Part shown: positions 9,154 through 17,744 of the stretch, piece after piece | Layout of the letters: every line of letters starts with the position of its first letter | Numbering within the stretch: position 1 is the stretch's first letter | Source of the DNA: Bacillota bacterium | GTDB lineage: Bacteria > Bacillota > Clostridia > Acetivibrionales > DTU013 | Length of the DNA stretch: 64,000 nt | Direction of reading: 5' to 3' | Assembly: GCA_023411645.1 (NCBI GenBank) | Contig: JAEYON010000068.1 | Coordinates: 73,043 to 137,042, forward strand | Program-made: the position numbers and the translations under genes | The notes under the pieces: model-generated | Told to the model about the DNA's origin: nothing | What the model saw: the letters and a program-made list of their open reading frames with translations, nothing else | The model's database searches: none

Positions 9154-9312
9154 ATGAACAAGCATATAAACACCGTCAATACAGTTGTTTGCAGCGTTTC
9201 TGCCATGTGCATGATGCGAGTGTCTTGTTGCATCAGTATGTCAATGATGCGAATGTCTTGCTGCACCTGTATGCCCATGTGTTGTGACAATCCTATTCCC
9301 AAACCCGCATGA
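9154..9312 (+). CDS. Cys/Met-rich leader peptide
   Basis: 52 codons plus TGA, start ATG seven bases after AGGAGAG, a strong site. The peptide holds 9 Cys and 10 Met. They are concentrated in residues 13-44, which include the near-duplicates MMRVSCC and MMRMSCC. At DNA level these are two roughly 30-base repeats (about 9211-9240 and 9241-9270). An intrinsic terminator starts 13 bases after the stop, and the NifD-like gene follows. This arrangement is that of an attenuator leader whose translation measures charged tRNA, here for Cys and Met. It shows no resemblance to any structural protein I know. Its role is inferred from composition and position. Confidence 0.85.
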   Translation: MNKHINTVNTVVCSVSAMCMMRVSCCISMSMMRMSCCTCMPMCCDNPIPKPA

Positions 9313-9325
9313 TTTTCCGTCTGTG

Positions 9326-9365
9326 AAAGGCACAGTTCGTGTAAAATGCGGACTGTGCCTTTTTT
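9326..9365 (+). terminator. intrinsic terminator of the attenuator
   Basis: AAAGGCACAGTTC (9326-9338) pairs with GGACTGTGCCTTT (9350-9362), with one G-T pair, around an 11-base loop and followed by a run of six T. It lies between the leader peptide and the NifD-like gene, within one transcription unit. CTGTG at 9321-9325 could pair with CACAG at 9331-9335 as a weak competing hairpin. A convincing antiterminator needs folding software. Confidence 0.85.
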
Positions 9366-9458
9366 AATCCTCGAAAAAGCAACTGAAAAAAGCAGCTCTG
9401 TGTCGGGCAGGGGCTCGCTACTTGCTGACCACAAATCTCTCAAAACAGGAGGAGAATA

Positions 9459-10934
9459 ATGAGCAAAGTCAATTTATCCTTGCCGGAGGTGCAGATCCGG
9501 GAAATCCGTATTAACTCAATAACCGGTTACCAGGGCAGTGCCAGGGAATTGGTTGACTGCTCCCGCCGCGGACTGAAGGACAAAAACCGATCTTTCAGCC
9601 AGTGCCTTGGATGTGCAACCTCCAAGGCGGCTTGTATGACAATTATGGTTCAGGACGGCGCGGTCATCAGCCACGGACCGGTGGGCTGCTCGTCCTGCTA
9701 TCACGAGTTTGCCTTTACCTACCGTGTCAATTCACCGCTGCGGGGCGTGGAAAATCCTACCCAACGCAAAATCTACTCCACCAATCTGAAGGAGAAGGAC
9801 ACAGTATACGGCGGTGGAAAAAAGCTGGCAAAGACAATCCGTGAGGTTTATAACCGCACACACGCCAGAGTAATCTTTGTGCTGACAACCTGCGCGGCGG
9901 GCATAATCGGCGATGATGTGAACAGCATCTGCGATGAAGCGGAGGATGAACTGGGTGTTCCCGTGGTGGCGATTTTCTGCGAAGGCTTCAAGTCCAAGGT
10001 TTGGACGACAGGTTTTGACGCAGCCTACCACGGCATTGCGCGCAAGTTGATTGAGCAGCCCCGCCGGCGAAGAAATGACATCATCAATGTCATAAACTTT
10101 TGGGGATCTGATATTTTTAAAGACTGGTTCGCGGAATTCGGTGTGATACCCAACTATATCACACCCTACTCCACACTCGAAAGCATCCGTTGGTCATCCG
10201 AGGCGGCAGCGACGGTGCAAGCTTGCTCGACGCTGGGCTCCTATCTGGGTGCCGCGCTGGAACAGCAATTTGGTGTTCCCGAGCTGCCGACAGCACCGCC
10301 TTACGGCATCGCCCAAACCAACCGCTGGTTCCGCGCCCTTGGCAAGTTGCTGGGAAAGGAAGATGTGGCCGAACGGGTGATTGCTGAAAAGAGGGAAAAA
10401 TATCTGCCCCAGATAGAAGCAATCCGGGAAAAGCTCACGGGGAAAACCGCCTATGTCACAGCAGGCGCCGCCCATGGTCATGCTCTTCTGGGTGTGCTGG
10501 CAGAACTTGGCATAAAAGCTCAGGGAGCCGCCATCTTCCACCATGACCCGCTTTACGACAACGGCGTGCCCGAGGGCGATCAGTTGGCTCAGCGAGTAAG
10601 CGACTTTGGCGATGTTCCCAACTTCAATGTCTGCAACAAGCAGGAGTTTGAACTGGTCAATTCGCTCAACCGTATCCGCCCTGACCTTCTTCTGGCACGG
10701 CATGGCGGCATGACACTCTGGGGCGCAAAGCTCGGCATCCCGTCGCTGCTCATCGGCGATGAACACTACAGTATGGGATACGAGGGATTGGTCAAATATG
10801 GTCAGCGAATAATTGAAACGCTGGAAAATGATGAATTTGTCAAGAATCTGGAGCGGCACGCCATCAACCCCTACACCAAATGGTGGCTGTCTCAGGAACC
10901 ATATACATTTTTGCAGGGAGGTTCGGGTAAATGA
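9459..10934 (+). CDS. nitrogenase-like reductase, NifD-type subunit
   Basis: 491 residues, ATG behind AGGAGGAG. All three P-cluster cysteines of NifD have counterparts: C52 (LGCATSK), C77 (SHGPVGC) and C145 (TTCAAGIIGDD). The cofactor cysteine of NifD (Cys275) aligns with C256 in VQACSTLG. The segment matching the NifD His442 region reads IPSLLIGDEHYSMGYEG (H436); the His is a few residues displaced and no Trp-Asp-Tyr follows, more like NifE in this part. The subunit should therefore hold a P-cluster and an iron-sulfur cofactor. It pairs with the NifK-like gene (ATGA overlap). The operon lacks nifE, nifN and nifV, so N2 fixation is unlikely. A MarD-like C-S cleaving role is inferred from the sulfur genes around it. 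Confidence 0.85.
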   Translation: MSKVNLSLPEVQIREIRINSITGYQGSARELVDCSRRGLKDKNRSFSQCLGCATSKAACMTIMVQDGAVISHGPVGCSSCYHEFAFTYRVNSPLRGVENPTQRKIYSTNLKEKDTVYGGGKKLAKTIREVYNRTHARVIFVLTTCAAGIIGDDVNSICDEAEDELGVPVVAIFCEGFKSKVWTTGFDAAYHGIARKLIEQPRRRRNDIINVINFWGSDIFKDWFAEFGVIPNYITPYSTLESIRWSSEAAATVQACSTLGSYLGAALEQQFGVPELPTAPPYGIAQTNRWFRALGKLLGKEDVAERVIAEKREKYLPQIEAIREKLTGKTAYVTAGAAHGHALLGVLAELGIKAQGAAIFHHDPLYDNGVPEGDQLAQRVSDFGDVPNFNVCNKQEFELVNSLNRIRPDLLLARHGGMTLWGAKLGIPSLLIGDEHYSMGYEGLVKYGQRIIETLENDEFVKNLERHAINPYTKWWLSQEPYTFLQGGSGK

Positions 10935-12274
10935 GCAAAGTCGAATTGATAGAACAGGAGCGTTACGTCTGCGCTATTGGGGCTCTGCAAAGCGTGGTTG
11001 CTATTCCCCGTGCCGTGCCCATTTTGCATTCCGGCCCCGGGTGCGGGGACATGGTTCAGGGCTTCTTTGGGCACTCCACCGGATATGCTGGAGGCAGCAC
11101 CTCTCCATGCACAAATTTTTCAGAAAAAGAAGTAGTGTTTGGCGGCATCGATCGTCTGCGGCAAATCATTGCCAACACATACAAAGTATTGGATACGGAT
11201 TTACAAGTGGTACTTACAGGCTGCACGGCGGGCATAGTAGGCGACGATGTAGATAGCCTCGTGGAGGAGTTTCGCAGCGAGGGCAAACCCATCGTGTCTG
11301 TAGAAACGGCTGGATTCAAGTGCAATAACTTTGAGGCGCACAGCTTGGTGGTTAATGCAATCATCGATCAGTATGTGGATGGTTTTTCTGAAGAGAATCC
11401 TGCATGCAGTGAAAAGAATACAGTGAACCTGTTTGCCTCCCTTCCATACCAGGACCCGTTCTGGAAAGGAAACCTCGCTGAATACAAGCGGCTGCTTGCC
11501 GGTATCGGGCTCAAGGCTCAAGTACTGTTCGGGCCGCAGTCTGGCGGAGTAAAGGAGTGGCAGCAGATTCCCCGTGCGAACTTCAATATCCTTATTTCCC
11601 CATGGTATGGACTGCCTATTGTCGAGAACCTGGAACAAAAGTATGGTCAGCCATTCACACATTTTATGCATATTCCTATTGGGGCGAACGCAACAGAAAA
11701 ATGGCTTAGACAGGTCATTGCCTTCGCCAGGGAGCAGGGTGCGGAAATTGATGAGGAAAAAGCCGAAGCCTTTTTACGCAGTGAAATTCATGCCTATTAT
11801 GAAGAAATTGACAGCCTGGCTACCTTCTTGTTGGAATTCCGCTACGGACTGCCGAATCATGTTCATATTTTCCACGACGCAGGATATGTTCTGGGCCTAT
11901 CCAAGTTTCTTCTTCACGAGGTTGGGGTAGTGCCCAAAGAGCAATTTGTTACCGATAATACACCGGAGCGATTCCATGAAGGGATAATCGCAGATATAAA
12001 GAGCACTTCCGATAAGCGGGACATCCCGTTGTTTTTCGAGTCGGATGCAGGACGGGCGCAAGACATTCTGCGCGGCATTTCCCATAGCGGTCGCGGACTC
12101 ATTATTGGCAGCGGCTGGGAAAAGGAACTGGCCGCAGAAAAGAATACGGACTTTCTTACTGCGGCGCTGCCATCTTCTTACCGTTTGGTGCTTACAACCA
12201 ACTACGCCGGTTTTAGCGGCGGATTGCGTGTGATTGAGGACATTTACAACACGGTTCTGCCGACGTACCGATAG
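10931..12274 (+). CDS. nitrogenase-like reductase, NifK-type subunit
   Basis: 447 residues. Start ATG overlaps the NifD-like stop, with GGAGG upstream. Cys14 (RYVCAIGALQS), Cys38 (HSGPGCGD) and Cys98 (LTGCTAGIVGDD) match the P-cluster ligands Cys70, Cys95 and Cys153 of NifK. The protein begins almost at the first ligand, so the N-terminal extension of true NifK is missing. Near the C-terminus SHSGRGLIIGSGWEK occupies the place of the NifK segment that lists the partner subunit. Tight coupling with the NifD-like gene predicts an alpha2beta2 complex. Family placement is firm at the level of nitrogenase component 1; the substrate is unknown. Confidence 0.85.
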   Translation: MSKVELIEQERYVCAIGALQSVVAIPRAVPILHSGPGCGDMVQGFFGHSTGYAGGSTSPCTNFSEKEVVFGGIDRLRQIIANTYKVLDTDLQVVLTGCTAGIVGDDVDSLVEEFRSEGKPIVSVETAGFKCNNFEAHSLVVNAIIDQYVDGFSEENPACSEKNTVNLFASLPYQDPFWKGNLAEYKRLLAGIGLKAQVLFGPQSGGVKEWQQIPRANFNILISPWYGLPIVENLEQKYGQPFTHFMHIPIGANATEKWLRQVIAFAREQGAEIDEEKAEAFLRSEIHAYYEEIDSLATFLLEFRYGLPNHVHIFHDAGYVLGLSKFLLHEVGVVPKEQFVTDNTPERFHEGIIADIKSTSDKRDIPLFFESDAGRAQDILRGISHSGRGLIIGSGWEKELAAEKNTDFLTAALPSSYRLVLTTNYAGFSGGLRVIEDIYNTVLPTYR

Positions 12275-12283
12275 GAGGCCGCT

Positions 12284-12619
12284 ATGAACGCACGGATTGC
12301 TTTCGCCAGTACGGGCGATTATATTGATCAGCACTTTGGCTCCGCACGGTATTGGCAGGTGTACGATCTTGCAGAAGATGGAACCTGCCGGCATGTTGAA
12401 ACCCGGAGGACACAGGCCAAATGTCAGGGAAACTGCGAAGGCGGTTTTGACCACTTGCTCAGGACGCTGGAGGACTGTGAAGCCGTATTCGTAAGCAAAA
12501 TTGGTCAATCCGCAGCGGCGTTTATGATTGGCCGCGGTAAGCGGGTATTTGAGGCGGCGGGGGCAATCGATGAAATTATTGATCAAATTTCGGGTGAAAA
12601 CCTGTTGGAGGAGGGCTAA
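12284..12619 (+). CDS. NifX/NafY-type iron-molybdenum cofactor-binding domain protein
   Basis: 111 residues, ATG after AGGAGG. The single domain matches the dinitrogenase iron-molybdenum cofactor family: a start of ARIAFAS, then YIDQHFGSARYWQVYDL near residues 13-29, and VFVSKIGQSAA near residues 68-78. Members carry NifB-co or FeMo-co between assembly proteins. Here it follows the catalytic subunits and precedes the NifB-like gene, whose product lacks the NifX-like tail found in many NifB proteins. It may be that domain as a separate gene. Two cysteines (KCQGNC, near 47-51) could bind a cluster; this is speculation. Confidence 0.8.
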   Translation: MNARIAFASTGDYIDQHFGSARYWQVYDLAEDGTCRHVETRRTQAKCQGNCEGGFDHLLRTLEDCEAVFVSKIGQSAAAFMIGRGKRVFEAAGAIDEIIDQISGENLLEEG

Positions 12620-12622
12620 ACC

Positions 12623-13498
12623 ATAGCTTTTTCATTTGAGGAATTAACAAAATTCCATCCCTGTTTTGCGGTGGGAGCAAAAAACAATAAAGGACGCGTC
12701 CATCTGCCGGTTTCACCAGGCTGCAACATCAACTGCCTCTTTTGCGACCGCAGGCTGAACAATATCGATCAGCGGCCTGGCGTCACTTCGAGAATTATTT
12801 CCCCGCAGGAAGCTGTGGATGTCGTGCGTAAGGCGGTTGCCCTCTGCCCGGGTATCACGGTGGCAGGAGTGGCCGGACCGGGAGACACTTTGGCGACGCC
12901 ATATGCACTGAGAACCTTTCGGTTAATCAAAGCGGAGCTGCCTGATATCATCAAGTGCATGAGCACAAACGGGTTGCTTTTACCGGACTTCGCAGATGAA
13001 ATCATTGATGTGGGCATAGATTCTCTCACTGTCACAGTCAACGCCGTTGACGCGGAAATACAGTCTCAAATCTGCAGCGGCATAACATACCAAGGCAAGC
13101 GCTATGAGAACACTACCGCTGCCGAGATCCTGATTACCAATCAGCTTGCCGGGATCAAGAAGGTTGCAGATGCCGGAATCACTGTCAAGGTCAATACCGT
13201 GCTGATTCCCGAAATCAACGTGGGGCATGTGGCGGAGGTCGCAAGGACAGTCAGTGAAGTGGGTGCGCGGATTTATAATATTATTCCGCTGATCCCCCAA
13301 CACAAGCTCGCGTGGTGTTCCGCACCCGGCTGCGATCTGATTAGTAGTACACGCATAGAAGCCGAGCGGTACATCAAGGTTTTCCGGCATTGCCAGCGGT
13401 GCCGAGCCGATGCGGCGGGAATCCCCGGCGGCGCAGATGTGTCGGAACAACTTTTTATTAGCTCTGTAAGGCTGGAAAATACTTTCTCGCACGGCTGA
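12623..13498 (+). CDS. NifB-like radical SAM cofactor maturase
   Basis: NifB core without NifX tail, 291 residues if read from an ATA at 12623. The radical-SAM motif C-x3-C-x2-C (GCNINCLFC, residues 33-41), GPGD near residue 85 and C-terminal HCQRCRADAAG (C257, C260) are NifB hallmarks. A GTG at 12671 is the first standard start, but the sixteen codons before it, in frame, read EELTKFHPCF, which is the conserved HPC segment needed for NifB K-cluster binding. No ATG, GTG or TTG precedes HPC, and a GGAGGAGGG site lies seven bases before ATA 12623. I therefore propose an unusual AUA start or a base error. NifB joins two 4Fe clusters into the carbide-bearing NifB-co; a working copy implies that the NifD-like subunit needs such a cofactor. 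Confidence 0.82.
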   Translation: MAFSFEELTKFHPCFAVGAKNNKGRVHLPVSPGCNINCLFCDRRLNNIDQRPGVTSRIISPQEAVDVVRKAVALCPGITVAGVAGPGDTLATPYALRTFRLIKAELPDIIKCMSTNGLLLPDFADEIIDVGIDSLTVTVNAVDAEIQSQICSGITYQGKRYENTTAAEILITNQLAGIKKVADAGITVKVNTVLIPEINVGHVAEVARTVSEVGARIYNIIPLIPQHKLAWCSAPGCDLISSTRIEAERYIKVFRHCQRCRADAAGIPGGADVSEQLFISSVRLENTFSHG

Positions 13499-13531
13499 GA
13501 TAAATTAGATGATGAAAGGTGGTGGTGTTAT

Positions 13532-13627
13532 ATGTGCAGCGACTGTGATATGTGCGACACGGCCGACCATACCTTTATGCCGATGATGGCGAAAATCAAC
13601 TTGTGTTTGTGGAGGGGGAAAGATGAT
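13532..13627 (+). other. Cys/Met-rich in-frame extension upstream of MetN
   Basis: An ATG at 13532 about ten bases after AAAGGTGG opens a frame that runs without a stop into metN. Its 32 extra residues begin MCSDCDMCD and hold 4 Cys and 5 Met, with a CxxCxxC pattern and HTFMPMM. Either MetN carries a metal-binding N-terminal tail, or ribosomes translating this segment regulate the proper metN start at 13628, which has its own strong site. The composition echoes the leader peptide at 9154. Confidence 0.5.
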
Positions 13628-14413
13628 ATGGGATATATAGAAATAAAAGATCTGCACAAGGCCTTCCATATTCGAGGACAGTCGCTCGATGTTTTGAAGG
13701 GTGTAGATCTCAGCATAGAAAAAGGCGAAATTTTCGGCATTATAGGTTATTCCGGTGCGGGAAAATCAACGCTGGCACGATGCATTAATCGGCTTGAGGA
13801 GGCTGATAAAGGCGAAATCATAGTGGACGGAGTAGATATCAGATCCTTAAGCAAAAAGAATCTGTTGCGGGAACGCCGCAACATCGGAATGATTTTTCAA
13901 CAGTTCAATCTGTTTGAGGCTCAAACTGTGTACGAAAACATCTCTTATCCTTTAAAAATATCCGGGGTGCCGAGCCGTGAAATAAGAGAGCGTGTACTTG
14001 AAGCGGCAGAAGTTGTGAGTTTATACGACAAGCTAGACGCTTACCCGGGCGGATTGTCCGGAGGACAAAAACAACGAGTCGGAATCGCGAGGGCTATCGT
14101 CGGAAGACCGAATGTATTACTAAGCGACGAGGCGACAAGCGCGCTTGATCCTCAGACTACGCTTTCGACACTCGAATTATTAGAGGAAATCAACGCAAAG
14201 ACAGGTATCACTATATTGATGATAACTCACGAGCTTGACGTAATCAAGTACAGTTGCACACGGATGGCCGTGCTTGAAAACGGTATCATTATCGAAAGCG
14301 GCAAAACAACCGAGGTTTTTGGAAACCCCAAAAGCAAAACGGGAGAACTATTCTTTAAGGTTTACACCGAATTTCGGAATCAAAAGGAATACGCAGGAGG
14401 TGATGGAATTTGA
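13628..14413 (+). CDS. metN: methionine-type ABC transporter ATP-binding protein
   Basis: 261 residues from ATG 13628, nine bases after GGAGGGGG; a longer 293-residue form from 13532 is possible. Walker A GYSGAGKST (about residues 40-48), signature LSGGQKQRVGIARA (about 145) and Walker B VLLSDEATSALD (about 165) are intact, with H-loop THELDV. The order MetN-MetI-MetQ and the pattern of the ABC core fit the methionine uptake family. The usual C-terminal methionine-sensing (C2/NIL) domain of about 80-100 residues is absent, as the chain ends shortly after the core. Uptake is then not expected to be shut down by internal methionine, or another sulfur compound is carried. Confidence 0.85.
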   Translation: MGYIEIKDLHKAFHIRGQSLDVLKGVDLSIEKGEIFGIIGYSGAGKSTLARCINRLEEADKGEIIVDGVDIRSLSKKNLLRERRNIGMIFQQFNLFEAQTVYENISYPLKISGVPSREIRERVLEAAEVVSLYDKLDAYPGGLSGGQKQRVGIARAIVGRPNVLLSDEATSALDPQTTLSTLELLEEINAKTGITILMITHELDVIKYSCTRMAVLENGIIIESGKTTEVFGNPKSKTGELFFKVYTEFRNQKEYAGGDGI

Positions 14414-15120
14414 GCTTGCTTGATACCCCGCTATGGGATGTCATTAAGGGCAGTTTCGCTTATGAGGTATGGGAAAGGGTCACTCCGGCGATTCTTGAAA
14501 CACTTTATATGACAGGCGTAGCGTCATTAATAACATTGGTGTTCGGGCTCGCTCTCGGAATACTTATGACGGTGACCAACCCCCATGGACTAATACCTCT
14601 CAGAGTGTTTTATGCAGTATCGGGATGGTTTATCAATATCTTGCGCTCACTGCCGCAGATGGTGATGATAATTTTACTGATACCTGTAGCACGGTTCTTT
14701 TTTGGAAAAAGCTATGGAACGAACCCTTGTATGATAGCTATAGCCGCTTGTCTGATTCCGATGTATGCGCGTATTGTCGAAAGCAGCATACTTGAAATCT
14801 CAAAGGGCAAGATCGATGCCGCAAAGTCAATGGGAAGCACGTATACTCAGATTATATTTCGGATTCTGTTACCGGAAACACTTCCATCGCTCATCCGAGG
14901 CTTTACGGTAACGGTTATCGCCGTCTTGTCAATGACCGCACTAGCTGGAATGTTCGGCGCGGGAGGTGTCGGAGACATAGCGGTCAGGTTCGGTTATCAG
15001 CGGTTTCAGCATGATGTGCTGTTTGCAGCAGTTTACGTTTTAATTGCACTGGTGCAGATTATCCAGTTTCTTGGGGATTTCTTATCAAAGAGAATCCTCC
15101 GGAAACGAAATCTGATTTAA
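14410..15120 (+). CDS. metI: methionine-type ABC transporter permease
   Basis: 236 residues, start TTG overlapping the metN stop and preceded by CAGGAGGTGATG. Five hydrophobic segments. The permease coupling motif lies near residues 137-150 (DAAKSMGSTYTQIIFRILLPE), and GAGGVGDIAVRFGYQRF near residue 178 is typical of MetI. It would form a homodimer with two MetN subunits. It is part of the nitrogenase-like operon, which suggests that the importer feeds the reductase or carries its product. Confidence 0.87.
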   Translation: MSLLDTPLWDVIKGSFAYEVWERVTPAILETLYMTGVASLITLVFGLALGILMTVTNPHGLIPLRVFYAVSGWFINILRSLPQMVMIILLIPVARFFFGKSYGTNPCMIAIAACLIPMYARIVESSILEISKGKIDAAKSMGSTYTQIIFRILLPETLPSLIRGFTVTVIAVLSMTALAGMFGAGGVGDIAVRFGYQRFQHDVLFAAVYVLIALVQIIQFLGDFLSKRILRKRNLI

Positions 15121-15154
15121 TAAAAAATTCAACACAAATAAAGGAGAATAAACC

Positions 15155-16018
15155 ATGAAAAAATTTCTTAATTTCTTACTCTCAGCAATACTTATACTGT
15201 CATTTGCAGCTTGCTCGAACAAGAACGTGCAAACGTCAGGTGAAGCGGTCGAAATTATTGGTATCGCCGACCTTGTGCCCCATTCGGAACTCATTAAACA
15301 TGTCACTCCCAAGCTTCTTGAGCAAGGAGTAAAAGTAACCCTAGCAACAACGGCTGCGGACAATACAACCAATGAAAAGACAAATGCAGGTGAAATAGAC
15401 TTTAACTTTTTTCAACACAATCCTTATCTTCAGTCAGAGAATGAAGCAAACGGGTTTAAGCTCTCAAATGCTGGAGATATTCATGTTGAGCCGATTACAG
15501 CATATTCTGACAAGTATAAGGATGTGTCTGAAATTAAGGATGGCGATACGGTCGCGATTCCGAATGACGGTACGAACGAGTATCGGGCGCTGCGTATCCT
15601 TGAGCAGAATGGTTTCATTAAGCTGAATACTGAAACTGCAAACAGCTTGTCGGCTTCCATAGCTGATATTGTTGAAAATATTAAAAATCTCGAAATTGTT
15701 GAGATTGACAGTGCGCAGATTATCCCTACCAAAGACGACTACGATTTCTTCATCACAAACACTAACAAGGTATTAGAGGCGAAAATCACTTCGACGAGGC
15801 TGTTCAGTGAGGGCGGAGACAGTCCTTATGCAAACATAATAGCTGTGAACTGGAACAACCTCTCTACTGAAAAGACGGAGGCGGTTAAGAAACTTGTTGC
15901 GGCGCTCCAGTCCGACGATACACGAAAATTTATCGAGGAAAAGTACAACGGTGCGGTTATACCGGCGAAACTTCAAAATAATCCTGGTGATGCGTCCGCA
16001 AAACCTACTGCCGAATAG
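15155..16018 (+). CDS. metQ: MetQ/NlpA family substrate-binding lipoprotein
   Basis: 287 residues, ATG behind AAAGGAG. A lipoprotein signal peptide ends in the lipobox SFAAC (Cys20). Family motifs: FNFFQHNPYL near residue 87, DIHVEPITAYS near 107 and VAIPNDGTNEYRAL near 132. The NlpA/MetQ family binds methionine, its stereoisomers, or related compounds outside the membrane. Ligand identity cannot be told from sequence. It lies between metI and the NifH-like gene in one operon. Confidence 0.85.
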   Translation: MKKFLNFLLSAILILSFAACSNKNVQTSGEAVEIIGIADLVPHSELIKHVTPKLLEQGVKVTLATTAADNTTNEKTNAGEIDFNFFQHNPYLQSENEANGFKLSNAGDIHVEPITAYSDKYKDVSEIKDGDTVAIPNDGTNEYRALRILEQNGFIKLNTETANSLSASIADIVENIKNLEIVEIDSAQIIPTKDDYDFFITNTNKVLEAKITSTRLFSEGGDSPYANIIAVNWNNLSTEKTEAVKKLVAALQSDDTRKFIEEKYNGAVIPAKLQNNPGDASAKPTAE

Positions 16019-16891
<873 letters not shown>

Positions 16892-16912
16892 GAAAAATGG
16901 CGGATATGATTT

Positions 16913-16950
16913 ACCCCGCGAAGTCACATAACTGTGATTTTGCGGGGTTA
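16913..16950 (+). terminator. terminator of the nitrogenase-like operon
   Basis: ACCCCGCGAAGTCAC (16913-16927) pairs with GTGATTTTGCGGGGT (16934-16948) across a six-base loop, followed by T-rich sequence. It lies 21 bases after the NifH-like stop. The remaining gap to 17141 contains a short palindrome (CACACTGTGTG) and no other feature I can support. Confidence 0.8.
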
Positions 16951-17141
16951 TTTATATTAGGGACATATCTGTGTAGCCTGACACTCAAAACAAAACACAC
17001 TGTGTGAATTTTCTGAATTACAGTATTCTTTTTCCTGAAAATATGGTAGCATATTATAAGTCAGTTTCTTAGGACGGTAATGCCAGAAAATGACAAATTT
17101 GCCTTATATCCTTTGTGAATAAGAGCGGGAGGTCGATTGTA

Positions 17142-17732
17142 TTGGAAAGGACAATTAGTAAGAAAAAGTTTGGCACGAGACAAATTGCTGTGATCGGTAT
17201 GTTATCCTCCATATCGATTGTGCTTGGAGCCACAGGATTCGGTTTCATCCCATTACCCATGGCAAAGGCGACGATTATGCAGATTCCTGTAATTATCGGA
17301 GCTATACTGGAAGGCCCCATTGTAGGCGCGACCGTTGGATTGATTTTTGGTATCTTCAGCATCGTTCAGAACCTGACAAATCCTACGTCGGCGTTGTCAT
17401 TTGCATTCATCAACCCTTTGGTATCAGTGCTGCCGCGAGTTCTAATCGGTATTACTACCTATTACAGTTACAAGAATCGCATTGTAAAAAACGATATCGT
17501 CAATACAGGCATTGGTGCTGCTGTAGGTTCGCTGACTAATACGGTAGGGGTTTTGGGAATGATATATGTTATATATGCGGCGCAGTATGCCGAAAAATTC
17601 GGTATCGAGGCCAATGCTGCAGCGGGGGCAATTTTTACGATTGCGTTGACGAACGGTATTCCGGAAGCGGTTGTCGCAGTGGTGATTACTATACCGATAG
17701 TGCTGGCCGTCAGGAAAATTATAAAGAAATAA
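17142..17732 (+). CDS. ECF transporter S component, pantothenate PanT-like
   Basis: 196 residues from TTG 17142, eight bases after GGGAGGT; a GTG at 17115 lacks a site. Six hydrophobic segments. The pattern PLPMAKATIMQIPVIIGA (about residues 38-55) and EGPIVGATVGLIFGIFS is characteristic of PanT-like S components, which bind pantothenate and use a shared EcfAA'T module. Ligand is inferred from these motifs. It forms a separate unit after the nitrogenase-like operon and is closely followed by the SEC-C gene (12-base gap). Confidence 0.7.
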   Translation: MERTISKKKFGTRQIAVIGMLSSISIVLGATGFGFIPLPMAKATIMQIPVIIGAILEGPIVGATVGLIFGIFSIVQNLTNPTSALSFAFINPLVSVLPRVLIGITTYYSYKNRIVKNDIVNTGIGAAVGSLTNTVGVLGMIYVIYAAQYAEKFGIEANAAAGAIFTIALTNGIPEAVVAVVITIPIVLAVRKIIKK

Positions 17733-17744
17733 AGGAGCTAAGAA

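Noticed and set aside
9129..9443. A 104-residue antisense ORF across the leader and terminator
   Set aside because: It has no ribosome-binding site or family pattern and lies opposite the well-supported leader peptide and hairpin.
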